Of a stretch of 29,105 bases of DNA, positions 7,402 through 15,745 are shown piece after piece. Source of the stretch: Chloroflexota bacterium (lineage in GTDB: Bacteria; Chloroflexota; Anaerolineae; UBA1429). The notes under the pieces are model-generated. The model ran no database searches, had not been told where the DNA came from, and saw only the letters and a program-made list of their open reading frames with translations. Made by a program: the position numbers and the translations under genes. The stretch's first letter is position 1, and every line of letters begins with the position of its first letter. Where the stretch lies: contig JAAZBY010000299.1 in the NCBI GenBank assembly GCA_012513595.1, positions 1 to 29,105 of the forward strand, given 5' to 3'.

Positions 7402-8781
7402 CTATGCACCTCGCGGATAGGTAGTCGTCAGAGGGACCCCGTTCGGCCCCCGAGACAGCGGCTCGTACTCGCGCGCCCAGCGGTCCTCGATAGATCGTCG
7501 CCAGTCCTCGGCCTCGCGGCGCAGGCTCGCGGCGAGGCCCGCATGGGTAGCGGCCAGGTTATGCCGCTCGCCCATGTCCTCGGCCAGGTTGGCCAAGTGT
7601 ACGGCGTCTTCAGGGGCAGCACCTTCTACCAAACGGCCGTTCAGCACTAGCTTCCAGGGGCCGCGTCGCACGGCCGTCTGGTCGTTCATCTCCCAGAAGA
7701 GGGCCTCGTGCGGGCCGGGCTGACCGTCGGCCACCATCGGCAGCAGATCCCGGCCGTCGAGCTCGTAGCGCGCCGGATCGCCGCCGGCCGCCCGCAGGAA
7801 GGTGGGGAAGACGTCCATGGCCGCCGCCGGCTCACTGATCACCTGCCCCGCCGGGATGCGCGCCGGCCAGGAGAGCAGGCCCGGCACGCGGATACCCCCT
7901 TCGTATAGGCTGAACTTGTGCCCCTTCAGCAGGCCCGCCGAGCCGCCATAGTAGGGATCGGGGGTGCCGTCGAGCCAGTTGCGCGTCTCTCGGGAGGGGC
8001 CATTGTCCGACTGGAAGTGGATGCAGGTGTTCTCGCGGATGCCCTGCCGCTCCAGCTCGGCGAGCACGGCGCCCACGCCGTCGTCCACGGCGCTGAGCAT
8101 GGCCGCCATGATGCGGCGATCGGGGGCCAGGTGCGGGAAGCGGTCCACAACCTTCTGGGGGGCGTGCATCGGATAGTGCGGTGCATTGTAGGGCACGTAG
8201 AGGAAGAAAGGGCGTCCCTCGCGCGCCGCGCGCCGGATGAACTGCACGGCCCGCTCGGTGATCAGGTCGGTCAGGTACTGGCCATTGTGCCAGACCTCGC
8301 GGTCGTTCTCCCATAGGTCGTGGAGCGGATCGTGGCCGCGGCCCTGCCCCCAGTAAAAGATGTGCGAGTAATAGTCCACGCAGCCGGCCAGGAAGCCAAA
8401 CCACTCCTGGAAGCCGTGGTCCCCCGGCCGGCTGCCGGCCGCCAGCCCCAGGTGCCACTTGCCGACCATGGCTGTGCGGTAGCCCAGTTCGCCGAGGGAC
8501 GTCGCCAGGGTGGTGACGTGCTGCGGCAGACCACTCGCCGTGCGATGGCCGGCCAGGATGGCGCGCACGCCGGCATTCCCCGGGTAGCGCCCGGTGAGGA
8601 GCGCGGCCCGCGACGGAGAACAGACGGGCGAGTTGGAGTACCAGTCCGTGAAGCGCACGCCCGAGGAAGCCAACCGATCCAGGTGCGGCGTGCGGAAATC
8701 CGTCTCTCCCATACAGGAGAGGTCGGCATAGCCCTGGTCATCGGTGAGAAAGACGATAAAGTTGGGGCGCGCAGTGGGCAC
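7402..8781 (-). CDS. Sulfatase, arylsulfatase A/N-acetylgalactosamine-sulfatase type
   Basis: A 459-residue type I sulfatase that removes sulfate esters. The formylglycine signature CSPSR is at residues 54-58 and continues into AALLTGRYP. The Cys must be oxidised by a formylglycine-generating enzyme, which is not in this window. Metal ligands Asp14/Asp15 (LTDDQGY), the VGKWHLG block at 106-112 and SDNGPS near 260 are all present. The start codon is GTG, with a GGGAGGGA ribosome site before it. The protein begins directly with the catalytic domain and has no signal peptide, so a cytoplasmic location is likely, unlike many marine sulfatases that are exported. It follows the ROK kinase by 104 bases, and its stop lies 4 bases before the dehydratase start, so the three are probably one transcript. 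Confidence 0.93.
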   Translation of the reverse strand: MPTARPNFIVFLTDDQGYADLSCMGETDFRTPHLDRLASSGVRFTDWYSNSPVCSPSRAALLTGRYPGNAGVRAILAGHRTASGLPQHVTTLATSLGELGYRTAMVGKWHLGLAAGSRPGDHGFQEWFGFLAGCVDYYSHIFYWGQGRGHDPLHDLWENDREVWHNGQYLTDLITERAVQFIRRAAREGRPFFLYVPYNAPHYPMHAPQKVVDRFPHLAPDRRIMAAMLSAVDDGVGAVLAELERQGIRENTCIHFQSDNGPSRETRNWLDGTPDPYYGGSAGLLKGHKFSLYEGGIRVPGLLSWPARIPAGQVISEPAAAMDVFPTFLRAAGGDPARYELDGRDLLPMVADGQPGPHEALFWEMNDQTAVRRGPWKLVLNGRLVEGAAPEDAVHLANLAEDMGERHNLAATHAGLAASLRREAEDWRRSIEDRWAREYEPLSRGPNGVPLTTTYPRGA

Positions 8782-8885
8782 GGCGTGTTCCCTCCCGTCT
8801 CGTGGGGTGGCGCGCCCGAAGCGTAGGCCGGCGGGAGGGCGCTGTCAACCGCCGGGGGCCAGCACGGCGCTTTCACCCCCCTACG

Positions 8886-9824
8886 TCAGCCCGCACCTCG
8901 CAGCGCCTCGATCGCGGCGCACAGGGCGGCGACGTCACCGATCCGCTCGCCGAGGGCCGCCGGCACCACCCGGCAGGCGGCGAACGCACCGGGCAGCGCC
9001 TCGCGACGCATCGCCTCGCGCGCCGGGGCCAGCAACACCTCGCCGAGGCGCACGCCCATGCTCCCCACCACGATGACCTCGGGGTTGAGCAGGTCGGCCA
9101 GGATGGCCAGCCCCTGCCCAAAGTAGTCCGCCACGCGTCGCACCACGGCCAGCGCCTCGGCGTCCCCGGCCAGGGCCAGGTCGGCGACCTCCGGCGTCGT
9201 CACGCCGGCGCCCCAGCGGGCGGGGAACATGTCGCGTGCCAGCCTGGCAAAGGCGGGGCCGGCGCAGTAGCCCTCCCACGATCCGCGCTTGCCGTAGACC
9301 TCGGGCCCGTCGGGGGCGATGCGCAGGTGCCCGACCTCGCCGGCCAGGTCCGTGGCGCCGCGGTAGACCTGCCCGTTGAGGATCAACCCAGCGCCGAGCC
9401 CGGTGCCCATGGTCAGGAAGATCAGGTTGCGGGCGCCCTGCCCCGCGCCAAAGCGCCACTCGGCGAGGGCCCCGGCGGCCCCGTCGTGCTGTACGTGGGC
9501 TGGCAGCCCAAAGCGCGCCTCAAGAAGGTCCTTGAGCGGCACGGCGTCCCAGCCGGGCAGGTTGGGCGGGGAGTAGATGATGCCGCGGGCCGTGTCGAGC
9601 GGGCCGCCGATCGATACGCTCAGCGCCAGCGGCTGCCGCCCCTCAGCCCGCGCGGCGCGGAGGGCGGCGCCGACACACCCGCACAGCCGCGCAAAGGTCC
9701 CCTCAAAGCCTTCCTGGCCCAGGGTGGGCTGCTGCTCACGGGCCAGGATATCTCCCGTGAGGGTCCCCTCGACGACGGCGAACTTGGTGCCGCCGATATC
9801 CAACCCGACTATCGTACGGACCAT
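8886..9824 (-). CDS. ROK-family sugar kinase with degenerate zinc motif
   Basis: A 312-residue ROK protein of the glucokinase/fructokinase type that transfers phosphate from ATP to a hexose or acylamino sugar. The phosphate-binding DIGGTK is at residues 9-14, the catalytic Asp114 is in HVQHDGAAG, the second ATP block is MGTGLGAGL (139-147), and the zinc-ligand His166 is in GEVGHL. The following zinc loop, normally C-x-C-G-x-x-G-C-x-E, reads EVYGKRGSWE, so its cysteines are all missing. There is no N-terminal helix-turn-helix, so it is a kinase rather than a ROK repressor. The start is the ATG at 9824 with GGAGAG about 10 bases upstream. A 59-codon open extension upstream has no support. It is the first gene of the sulfatase-dehydratase operon. 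Confidence 0.87.
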   Translation of the reverse strand: MVRTIVGLDIGGTKFAVVEGTLTGDILAREQQPTLGQEGFEGTFARLCGCVGAALRAARAEGRQPLALSVSIGGPLDTARGIIYSPPNLPGWDAVPLKDLLEARFGLPAHVQHDGAAGALAEWRFGAGQGARNLIFLTMGTGLGAGLILNGQVYRGATDLAGEVGHLRIAPDGPEVYGKRGSWEGYCAGPAFARLARDMFPARWGAGVTTPEVADLALAGDAEALAVVRRVADYFGQGLAILADLLNPEVIVVGSMGVRLGEVLLAPAREAMRREALPGAFAACRVVPAALGERIGDVAALCAAIEALRGAG

Positions 9825-9868
9825 GGCGTGGAACTCTCCTTCCCAGGGGTGGCGGGGCCTGCGCGGGC

Positions 9869-9896
9869 AGTATAAGCGGGCCGCGCGGCAGGGCAA
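9869..9896 (-). promoter_or_regulatory. Candidate promoter for the ROK-sulfatase-dehydratase operon
   Basis: On the minus strand, TTGCCC (9896-9891), a 16-base spacer and TATACT (9874-9869), 45 bases upstream of the kinase start codon. There is no extended -10 element. Positioning and strand fit. Confidence 0.45.
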
Positions 9897-9989
9897 GGCA
9901 CCGTCGGGCGGCGGGGCTCGGCCGGGAGGCGATTCATCGGTGTATTGCTGTAGAAGGGGTAATACATGGGTGGTCTCGGCGCAGATCTG

Positions 9990-10018
9990 TTGTGAGGCCA
10001 CGTCGACTGTGCTATAAT
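9990..10018 (+). promoter_or_regulatory. Extended -10 promoter of the replication operon
   Basis: TTGTGA at 9990-9995, a 17-base spacer ending in TGC, and a perfect TATAAT at 10013-10018. It lies 42 bases upstream of the first gene, which has AAGGAGG just before its start. The core TGCTATAATCG is identical to that of the promoter at 921-931. Confidence 0.72.
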
Positions 10019-10059
10019 CGAGTCACTAGGTCCCCGTCGATGGAAGGAGGAGCGCGCTG

Positions 10060-10560
10060 ATGATCGAGTTGAGGGTATACTCGGTCCTGTACAGCCTGCT
10101 CTCGCGACATCGCGTCATCGTGCTGCGCGAGGCGGACGGAGAGCGCTACCTGCCCATCTTTATTGGCACGGCGGAATCAGAGTCGATCGCCCTCAAGCTA
10201 CAAGGAGCCCGCGTGGCCCGGCCCCTTACGCACGACCTGCTCGTGAACGTCATTGCCGAGATGGGCGGGGTGCTCGAGTACGTACTGGTCACCGAACTGA
10301 GCGACAACACCTACTATGCACGCCTGGCCGTCAACAAGGGCGGCCAGATGCTGATGATCGACTCGCGCTCCAGCGATGCCATCGCGGTCGCGCTGCGCGC
10401 CTCGGCCCCCATCTATGCCGACGAGGCCGTGATGGATTCCGCCGGCATCGTCGAATCACCGCAGCTGGCCGTGGGCGCCACCCCCAAGGAGGACGGGCTG
10501 GACGTCTTCCGCGACTTTGTGGACTCTCTGGACCTGGACGGCCTGGAAGACGAGGAATAA
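10060..10560 (+). CDS. Bifunctional nuclease family protein (DUF151/BFN)
   Basis: A 166-residue protein of the DUF151 family. The family core is clear: a beta-rich start ([14 protein letters not shown]), [15 protein letters not shown] at about 35-49, and a C-terminal block [21 protein letters not shown] at about 106-126. Plant members were reported as RNase/DNase bifunctional nucleases. The role of bacterial members is unclear. About 25 acidic residues close the protein. The start at 10060 has GGAGG 8 bases upstream and a strong promoter before it. Its stop codon is followed after one base by the start of the replicative helicase gene, so it heads the helicase operon; this hints at a role in DNA replication or its control, which is an inference from context only. 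Confidence 0.88.
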   Translation: MIELRVYSVLYSLLSRHRVIVLREADGERYLPIFIGTAESESIALKLQGARVARPLTHDLLVNVIAEMGGVLEYVLVTELSDNTYYARLAVNKGGQMLMIDSRSSDAIAVALRASAPIYADEAVMDSAGIVESPQLAVGATPKEDGLDVFRDFVDSLDLDGLEDEE

Positions 10561-10561
10561 C

Positions 10562-11926
10562 TTGGATCGCCTGCCCCCCCAAAACATCGAAGCCGAGCAG
10601 TCCGTCCTGGGTAGCCTGCTGATTGACCCCGACGCGATCATCAAGGTCGGGGCCTTTCTGCAGGCGGACGATTTCTACCGTGAGGCTCACCAGGCCATCT
10701 ACCGCGCCATCGCCACCCTGCACGAGCGCCGCCAGCCGGCCGATTTTGTGACCCTGGTAGACGAGCTGGCCCGTCGCGGCGAGCTGGAGATGGTCGGCGG
10801 CGCGCCCTACCTCACGTCGCTGATCAGCATGGTGCCCACCTCGGTACACGTCGAGTTCTACGGGCGCATCGTCGAGCGCACGCACATCATGCGGCGCCTG
10901 ATCACGGCCGCCGGCGAGATCGCCGCGCTGGCCTACGAGGAGCGCGAGGAGGTCGATGAGGTCATCGATCAGGCCGAGCGCATCCTCTTTGACGTCTCGC
11001 AGCGGCGCATCAGCCGCGCCCTGGAGCCGATCAGTGACGTCATCCGCCGCTACTATGACCGCGTCGAGTTCCTCGTCGAGCACCGTGACGAGACCCTCGG
11101 CGTACCCACCGGCTTTTCTGACCTGGACCGGCTGCTGGGCGGCCTGCAGCCTTCGGACCTCCTGATCATTGCGGCGCGGCCCGGCGTGGGCAAGACCAGC
11201 CTGGCCTTGTCGATGGCCTCCAACGCGGCGCTCAAGAGCAACGCGGTCGTGGCGATCTTCACCCTGGAGATGTCCGCCGACCAGCTCGTACAGCGCATGA
11301 TCTCGGCGCATACCGGCATCGACAGCCAGCGTCTGCGCCTCGGGCGCATCGAGGACGTCGAGTGGGAGCGCTTTACCCAGGCCAGCGGCACGCTGTCGCA
11401 GGTCAACATCTTTATCGACGACACGCCCTCGCCATCGCCGATGGAGATCCGCACCAAGGCGCGGCGGCTGGCTGCCGAGTACGACCTGGACCTGATCATC
11501 ATCGACTATCTGCAGCTGATGCAGGGCGGGGAACGCCGCAGTGAGAACCGCGTGCAAGAGATCTCGTACATCTCGCGCGCCCTCAAGGGCCTGGCCCGCG
11601 AGCTGAACGTCCCCGTGGTGGCCCTCTCGCAGCTCTCGCGTGCCGTCGAGAGTCGCCAGGACCGCCGGCCGGTGCTTTCTGACCTGCGTGATTCCGGCTC
11701 CATCGAGCAGGATGCCGACGTGGTGATGTTCATCTACCGCGATGAGATGTACGACGAGAACACCGCCCGGGCCAACATTGCCGACATCATCGTCGCCAAG
11801 CACCGCAACGGCCCGACCGATATGATCTCGCTGCACTTTGACCCTAACCTGACCAGGTTCTCCGATCTGGACGTGCACAGCGTGGATGAAGGGTTCTCCC
11901 TCGAAGATGACTTTGGCGCTCTATGA
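10562..11926 (+). CDS. dnaB: Replicative DNA helicase DnaB
   Basis: A 454-residue hexameric 5'-3' replicative helicase. The N-terminal domain (residues 1-110) begins with the family-typical [17 protein letters not shown]. The RecA-like C-terminal domain starts near 180 ([16 protein letters not shown]). Walker A is ARPGVGKTS (205-213), Walker B is [10 protein letters not shown], and the C-terminal KHRNGPT carries the arginine finger. No intein is present. The start is TTG at 10562, just after the upstream gene's stop, with GAGGA inside the end of that gene as ribosome site. A 15-codon upstream extension in this frame overlaps the nuclease gene and lacks family similarity. Length is normal. The stop overlaps the next start as ATGA, so translation is probably coupled to the DnaD-domain gene. 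Confidence 0.95.
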   Translation: MDRLPPQNIEAEQSVLGSLLIDPDAIIKVGAFLQADDFYREAHQAIYRAIATLHERRQPADFVTLVDELARRGELEMVGGAPYLTSLISMVPTSVHVEFYGRIVERTHIMRRLITAAGEIAALAYEEREEVDEVIDQAERILFDVSQRRISRALEPISDVIRRYYDRVEFLVEHRDETLGVPTGFSDLDRLLGGLQPSDLLIIAARPGVGKTSLALSMASNAALKSNAVVAIFTLEMSADQLVQRMISAHTGIDSQRLRLGRIEDVEWERFTQASGTLSQVNIFIDDTPSPSPMEIRTKARRLAAEYDLDLIIIDYLQLMQGGERRSENRVQEISYISRALKGLARELNVPVVALSQLSRAVESRQDRRPVLSDLRDSGSIEQDADVVMFIYRDEMYDENTARANIADIIVAKHRNGPTDMISLHFDPNLTRFSDLDVHSVDEGFSLEDDFGAL

Positions 11927-12600
11927 CATCGTTCCAGGGCTTCTCGAAGGGCCAGAATCGCTTTACGCCGGTGCCGGATCTCTTTTTCTCCGAACTACTC
12001 GTCCAGATCGATGACCTGGATGAGCTCAAGCTCACGCTGTACATGATCTGGTCGCTGTACCGTCAGAAGGGCTATCCCCGCTATCTGACGGTCCCCGAGC
12101 TGGAGGCCGAAGGGCCGCTGCTCAGTGCGTTGCTTTCCGGAGGGGAGGGGGACGCGCTGCCCCGGCTGCACGCCGCCATTGACAGGGCCGTGCGGCGTGG
12201 CTCGCTCCTCCATCTGCGCGTCGGCGAGGACGGCGACGAGCTCGATTATCTCTTTGTGAACACCCCCCAGGGGCGCCGCGCCGTGCGCGAGGTGCGGCAC
12301 GGCGAGCTGATCCTAGAGCGCAGCGGCCCGGTGCGCGAGCCACACCTGCAGCGCGCCCGTCCGCGGATTCTGGATCTCTATGAGCAGAACATCGGGCTCC
12401 TCCAGCCGCTACTGGCCGAGGAACTGCTCGAGGCGGAGGACACCTACCCCACCGAGTGGATCCAGGAGGCCTTTCAGATCGCGGCACAGAACAACGCCCG
12501 CCGCTGGCGGTACGTCAAGAGCATCCTGGAACGTTGGGCCAGCACGGGCAAGGACGATGGCCTGGCCAACGGCCCCAACAAGCAGAGGCGCCGGCTGTGA
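11923..12600 (+). CDS. DnaD-domain replication protein
   Basis: A 225-residue protein. Residues about 1-105 are a winged-helix-like N-terminus ([23 protein letters not shown]). Residues about 145-210 form a DnaD/DnaB_2 domain with its signature YEQNIG at the start and YVKSILERW at the end. In Bacillus, DnaD helps remodel the origin and recruit the helicase loader complex. Here a shorter single-domain version sits between the helicase and an AAA+ loader, overlapping both (ATGA with dnaB, GTGA with the loader). It most likely takes part in helicase loading at origins or restart sites. The tail is basic (NKQRRRL). Family assignment is good; the exact step is inferred. Confidence 0.85.
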   Translation: MTSFQGFSKGQNRFTPVPDLFFSELLVQIDDLDELKLTLYMIWSLYRQKGYPRYLTVPELEAEGPLLSALLSGGEGDALPRLHAAIDRAVRRGSLLHLRVGEDGDELDYLFVNTPQGRRAVREVRHGELILERSGPVREPHLQRARPRILDLYEQNIGLLQPLLAEELLEAEDTYPTEWIQEAFQIAAQNNARRWRYVKSILERWASTGKDDGLANGPNKQRRRL

Positions 12601-13925
12601 GTGACGAGCCACTGAACCCAGACGACCTCGGCGAAGCCGAGCAACGCGATACCTGCCCGATCTGCCACGGGGCGGGCTACGTGCGGCTGGACGTGCCCGT
12701 GGGGCACCCGCAGTTCGGCAAGGCCGTCCCCTGCCGCTGCAAGCGCGTAGAGATCAGGGACCTGCGCCTGGCCCGTCTGCGGCGCGCCGGCAACCTCGAG
12801 CAGCTCCAGCGCATGACCTTTGATGCGTTCGAGACGCAGGGGCTCGAGTCCACCGAGGCCTCCATGCACTTGCAGTCTTTGCTGGGCATCTGCCGCGAGT
12901 ACGCGCAGGGCCCCTCCGGCTGGATGCTGATGCGCGGCACCCACGGCTGCGGCAAGACGCACCTGGCCGCGGCCATCGCCAACCACCGCGCCGAGCAAGG
13001 GCTGCCGGTCCTCTTTGAGGTGGTCCCGGACCTACTGGACCGGCTACGCGCCTCCTATGCGCCGAACAGCCCCGTCTCGTACGACGAACACTTTGACCTG
13101 GTGCGCACGGTCGAGCTCCTGATCCTGGACGACTTTGGCACGCAGAACGCCACGCCCTGGGCCGTCGAAAAGCTCTACCAACTGCTGAACTACCGCTACA
13201 ACGCCAAGCTGCCCACGGTGATCACCACCAACCAGACCATCGGTGAGATGGACCCGCGCCTGGCCTCACGCCTCGGAGACCGGCAGCTGGTGCAGATGCT
13301 CGACTTTTACGTGCCCGATTTCCGCGTGGACGGCCGTCCGCGTGGGTTCGGCAGCCTGGACCCCTACCAGGGCATGACCTTCAGCACCATGTCGGACCGG
13401 GGCATTGTGGGTGTGCGCCGGGCGCTGCGCCAGGCAGCCGACTATGCCGAGGACCCGGCCAACTGGCTGGTGATCCGCGGCGGATTCGGCGTCGGCAAGA
13501 CGCATCTGGCAGCAGCCATTGCCAACAAGGTGCAGCGCGGCGGCATGCGCGTGCTGTTCATGGTGGTGCCCGACCTGCTGGACTATCTGCGGGCCACCTT
13601 CCAGCCGGGGAGCGCGGTGTCGTACGATCGCCGCTTCAACGAGGTGCGCCAGGCGCCCTTCCTGGTCCTCGATGACCTGGGGTCGCACAGCGCCACCGAC
13701 TGGGCGGAGGAGAAACTCTTCCAGATCCTGAACCACCGCTATGTGGCGGGCAGCGCCACCGTCTTTACCATCTCAGCCGCCGGATGGGAAAAGCTCGACG
13801 AGCGCCTGCGCGGGCGCCTGGAAAACAGCGACCGCTGCACGCACATCCTGCTCGACTGTGCGCCCTACCGCGGCCGTGAGGCGGAGGCCAAGGCTCCCAG
13901 GCGCACCACCCGCCGGCGAGCGTGA
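12597..13925 (+). CDS. Tandem DnaC/IstB-like AAA+ helicase loader (two ATPase modules)
   Basis: A 442-residue protein. The N-terminal zinc-binding element has CPIC at 20-23 and CRC at 46-48, like the zinc region of DnaI. Two DnaC-type AAA+ modules follow. Module 1 (from MTF at 72-74) has Walker A GTHGCGKT at 114-121, Walker B LLILDD at 174-179, sensor TTN at 210-212 and an SRLGDR arginine motif at 224-229. Module 2 (from MTF at 260-262) has Walker A GGFGVGKT at 295-302, Walker B FLVLDD at 355-360, TIS in place of TTN, and GRLENS instead of the arginine motif. Single-module loaders are usually 230-310 residues. The start is GTG at 12597, overlapping the DnaD stop. An open 47-codon upstream extension lies wholly inside the DnaD gene. 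The protein likely delivers DnaB to DNA. Confidence 0.88.
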   Translation: MSDEPLNPDDLGEAEQRDTCPICHGAGYVRLDVPVGHPQFGKAVPCRCKRVEIRDLRLARLRRAGNLEQLQRMTFDAFETQGLESTEASMHLQSLLGICREYAQGPSGWMLMRGTHGCGKTHLAAAIANHRAEQGLPVLFEVVPDLLDRLRASYAPNSPVSYDEHFDLVRTVELLILDDFGTQNATPWAVEKLYQLLNYRYNAKLPTVITTNQTIGEMDPRLASRLGDRQLVQMLDFYVPDFRVDGRPRGFGSLDPYQGMTFSTMSDRGIVGVRRALRQAADYAEDPANWLVIRGGFGVGKTHLAAAIANKVQRGGMRVLFMVVPDLLDYLRATFQPGSAVSYDRRFNEVRQAPFLVLDDLGSHSATDWAEEKLFQILNHRYVAGSATVFTISAAGWEKLDERLRGRLENSDRCTHILLDCAPYRGREAEAKAPRRTTRRRA

Positions 13926-14014
13926 TAGGAACCGCTCCCGTGTGTTCGCCTCTACCCCCGGCTGCCGGGTGCACCCGTCGGCCGTGCGGCGCCCACAGTG
14001 AGGTACCCTGATTT

Positions 14015-15745
14015 ATGTCGAAACAGACCGGCCGGCCGGCCGCCGCGCGTCGCTGGCTGTTGGGCGCCGGCCTCCTGCTCGTCGTGGCGGCGGCGCTGGT
14101 GGCCCTGTGTGCCGTTCCCATCCGGGCCCGTATGCGCTCCTGGACGGGGGAGGAGGACCTGCGCCAGCAGGTCAAGGGCAGCCTGGCGCTCGCCTACCTG
14201 ACGCTTACCCATCCCGCGCCCCGCACCAGCCCCTACGCGCCCCTGCAGCACGCCGGCCTCTCGCCGTATGGCGTGAACACTTTCCTCGAGCAGGAGGCCG
14301 AGCCGGAGAAGGTCGAGCGCACCCTGGCGTTCATCGCCGAGGCGGGCTTTCACTGGGTGCGCCAGGAGTTCCCCTGGGAAGATATCGAGATCTCGGCCAA
14401 GGGGGACTTTTGGGATCACAAGTGGGACCAGGACGCCTGGGCCAAATACGACCGCATCGTCGAGGCGGCCGACCGCCACGGGCTGGAGATCATCGCCCGG
14501 CTGGACAATCCGCCGGCCTGGTCGCGCGCCGTGGGCAACGCGCCCGGCTGGGAGAAGGGGCCCCCGGACGACTATGCCGACTATGGCGACTTTGTGTACA
14601 CGCTGGTCAGCCGCTACCGAGGCCGGCTGCGCTACTACCAGATCTGGAACGAGCCCAACATCTTTCCCGAATGGGGCGACCAGGCCGTCGACGCCGCCGC
14701 CTACACCGAGCTCCTGCGCATCGCCTACCTGCGGGCCAAGGAGGCCGATCCGGACTGCGTTATCGTGGCGGCCGGGCTGGCGCAGACGATCGAGCAGGGC
14801 CCCCGCAACCTGAGCGACCTGACCTACCTGGAAGGGATGTACGCCGCCGGAGCCGGCGCCTACTTTGACGTGATGGGCGCCCAGACCTATGGCCTGTGGA
14901 CCGGCCCGCAGGACCAGCGCCTCGGCGCGCGGCGCACCAACTTTTCCCGCGTACAGCTCCTTCGCGAGGCCATGGTGCGTCATGGGGATGCGCACAAGCC
15001 GATCTGGGCCACTGAAGTGGGCTGGAACGCCGCGCCAACCGACTTGGCCGAGTTCCCCTACGGCCGCGTCACGGAGCAGCGCCAGGCCGAGTACACCGTG
15101 GCGGCCTACCGCCGGGCGCAGGCCGAGTGGCCGTGGCTGGGCGTCATGAACTACTGGTTCTTCCGGCGCCCCTCCGACGCCGAACGCGAGCAGGCCTGGT
15201 ACTACTTTCGCATGCTGGAGCCGGACTTTACGCCGCTGCCGGTGTACGGGGCCATGGCGAGCCTGGCACGCGGCGCGCCGACGCTCTCCCTCGGCTATCA
15301 CCAGGAGGACCACTGGGCGCTCGACTATGCCGGCCCGTGGGAGCACCGGGAGGACAGCGCCGCCGTGCTGGGTGGCTATGCCCTCGGAAGCCAAGGCGCC
15401 ACGGTGGTGTTCGACTACTGGGGCAGCGACCTGGCGGTGGTGCTCCGCGACGCGGCCGAGGCCAGCCGCCTGACGGCCACCATCGACGGGCGAGCGGCAC
15501 CCCTGCGCCCTGCGCCGCGCGGCCTGCCGGTGGACGCCACGGCGGTCGGCGTGGGCGAAAGGTTGCCCTACGGGCGGCATACGGCCGTCCTGACGGCCAC
15601 GGGCGGCGAGGTGGGGCTCGACGCGATCATCGCCTGGCGGCGCCCCTTCCCCTGGATCGCCTGGCTGGGCGGCGGGCTGGCGGTGCTGCTGCTGGCGGCT
15701 GGTGCGCTCGGCTTCCGCGCCCGCGGAGCACGGCACCATGGCTGA
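14015..15745 (+). CDS. Membrane-anchored clan GH-A glycoside hydrolase-like protein (GH39-like)
   Basis: A 576-residue protein. A single membrane segment (residues 13-34, after basic residues) anchors it, and a second lies near the C-terminus (about 548-570). The outer part is a TIM barrel of the GH39/GH5 type. The acid/base Glu213 sits in YQIWNEPN and the probable nucleophile Glu334 in IWATEVGW, with FHWVRQEFPW near 112-121 as the usual early strand. Residues about 425-545 form a beta-rich domain. Similar proteins occur beside polysaccharide or cell-surface glycan genes. The substrate cannot be read from the sequence. The start at 14015 has GAGGT about 10 bases upstream. The next gene, a GT39-like glycosyltransferase, starts inside its last codons (8-base overlap), implying a coupled role in building or trimming a surface glycan. 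Confidence 0.82.
   Translation: MSKQTGRPAAARRWLLGAGLLLVVAAALVALCAVPIRARMRSWTGEEDLRQQVKGSLALAYLTLTHPAPRTSPYAPLQHAGLSPYGVNTFLEQEAEPEKVERTLAFIAEAGFHWVRQEFPWEDIEISAKGDFWDHKWDQDAWAKYDRIVEAADRHGLEIIARLDNPPAWSRAVGNAPGWEKGPPDDYADYGDFVYTLVSRYRGRLRYYQIWNEPNIFPEWGDQAVDAAAYTELLRIAYLRAKEADPDCVIVAAGLAQTIEQGPRNLSDLTYLEGMYAAGAGAYFDVMGAQTYGLWTGPQDQRLGARRTNFSRVQLLREAMVRHGDAHKPIWATEVGWNAAPTDLAEFPYGRVTEQRQAEYTVAAYRRAQAEWPWLGVMNYWFFRRPSDAEREQAWYYFRMLEPDFTPLPVYGAMASLARGAPTLSLGYHQEDHWALDYAGPWEHREDSAAVLGGYALGSQGATVVFDYWGSDLAVVLRDAAEASRLTATIDGRAAPLRPAPRGLPVDATAVGVGERLPYGRHTAVLTATGGEVGLDAIIAWRRPFPWIAWLGGGLAVLLLAAGALGFRARGARHHG

Noticed and set aside
9825..10001. 59-residue upstream extension of the ROK kinase
   Set aside because: It covers the likely promoter, has Pro/Arg/Cys-rich non-protein-like composition, and the ATG at 9824 has a ribosome site directly before the DIGGTK core.
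13926..14014. Possible terminator CCCGG-CTG-CCGGG after the loader gene
   Set aside because: The stem is short (5 bp) and no T-run follows; not distinguishable from chance in this composition.
13952..15739. A 595-codon minus-strand open frame opposite the GH-A-like gene
   Set aside because: The plus strand has clear catalytic motifs and membrane segments. The minus frame is a composition-driven shadow rich in Gly, Arg, Val and His.
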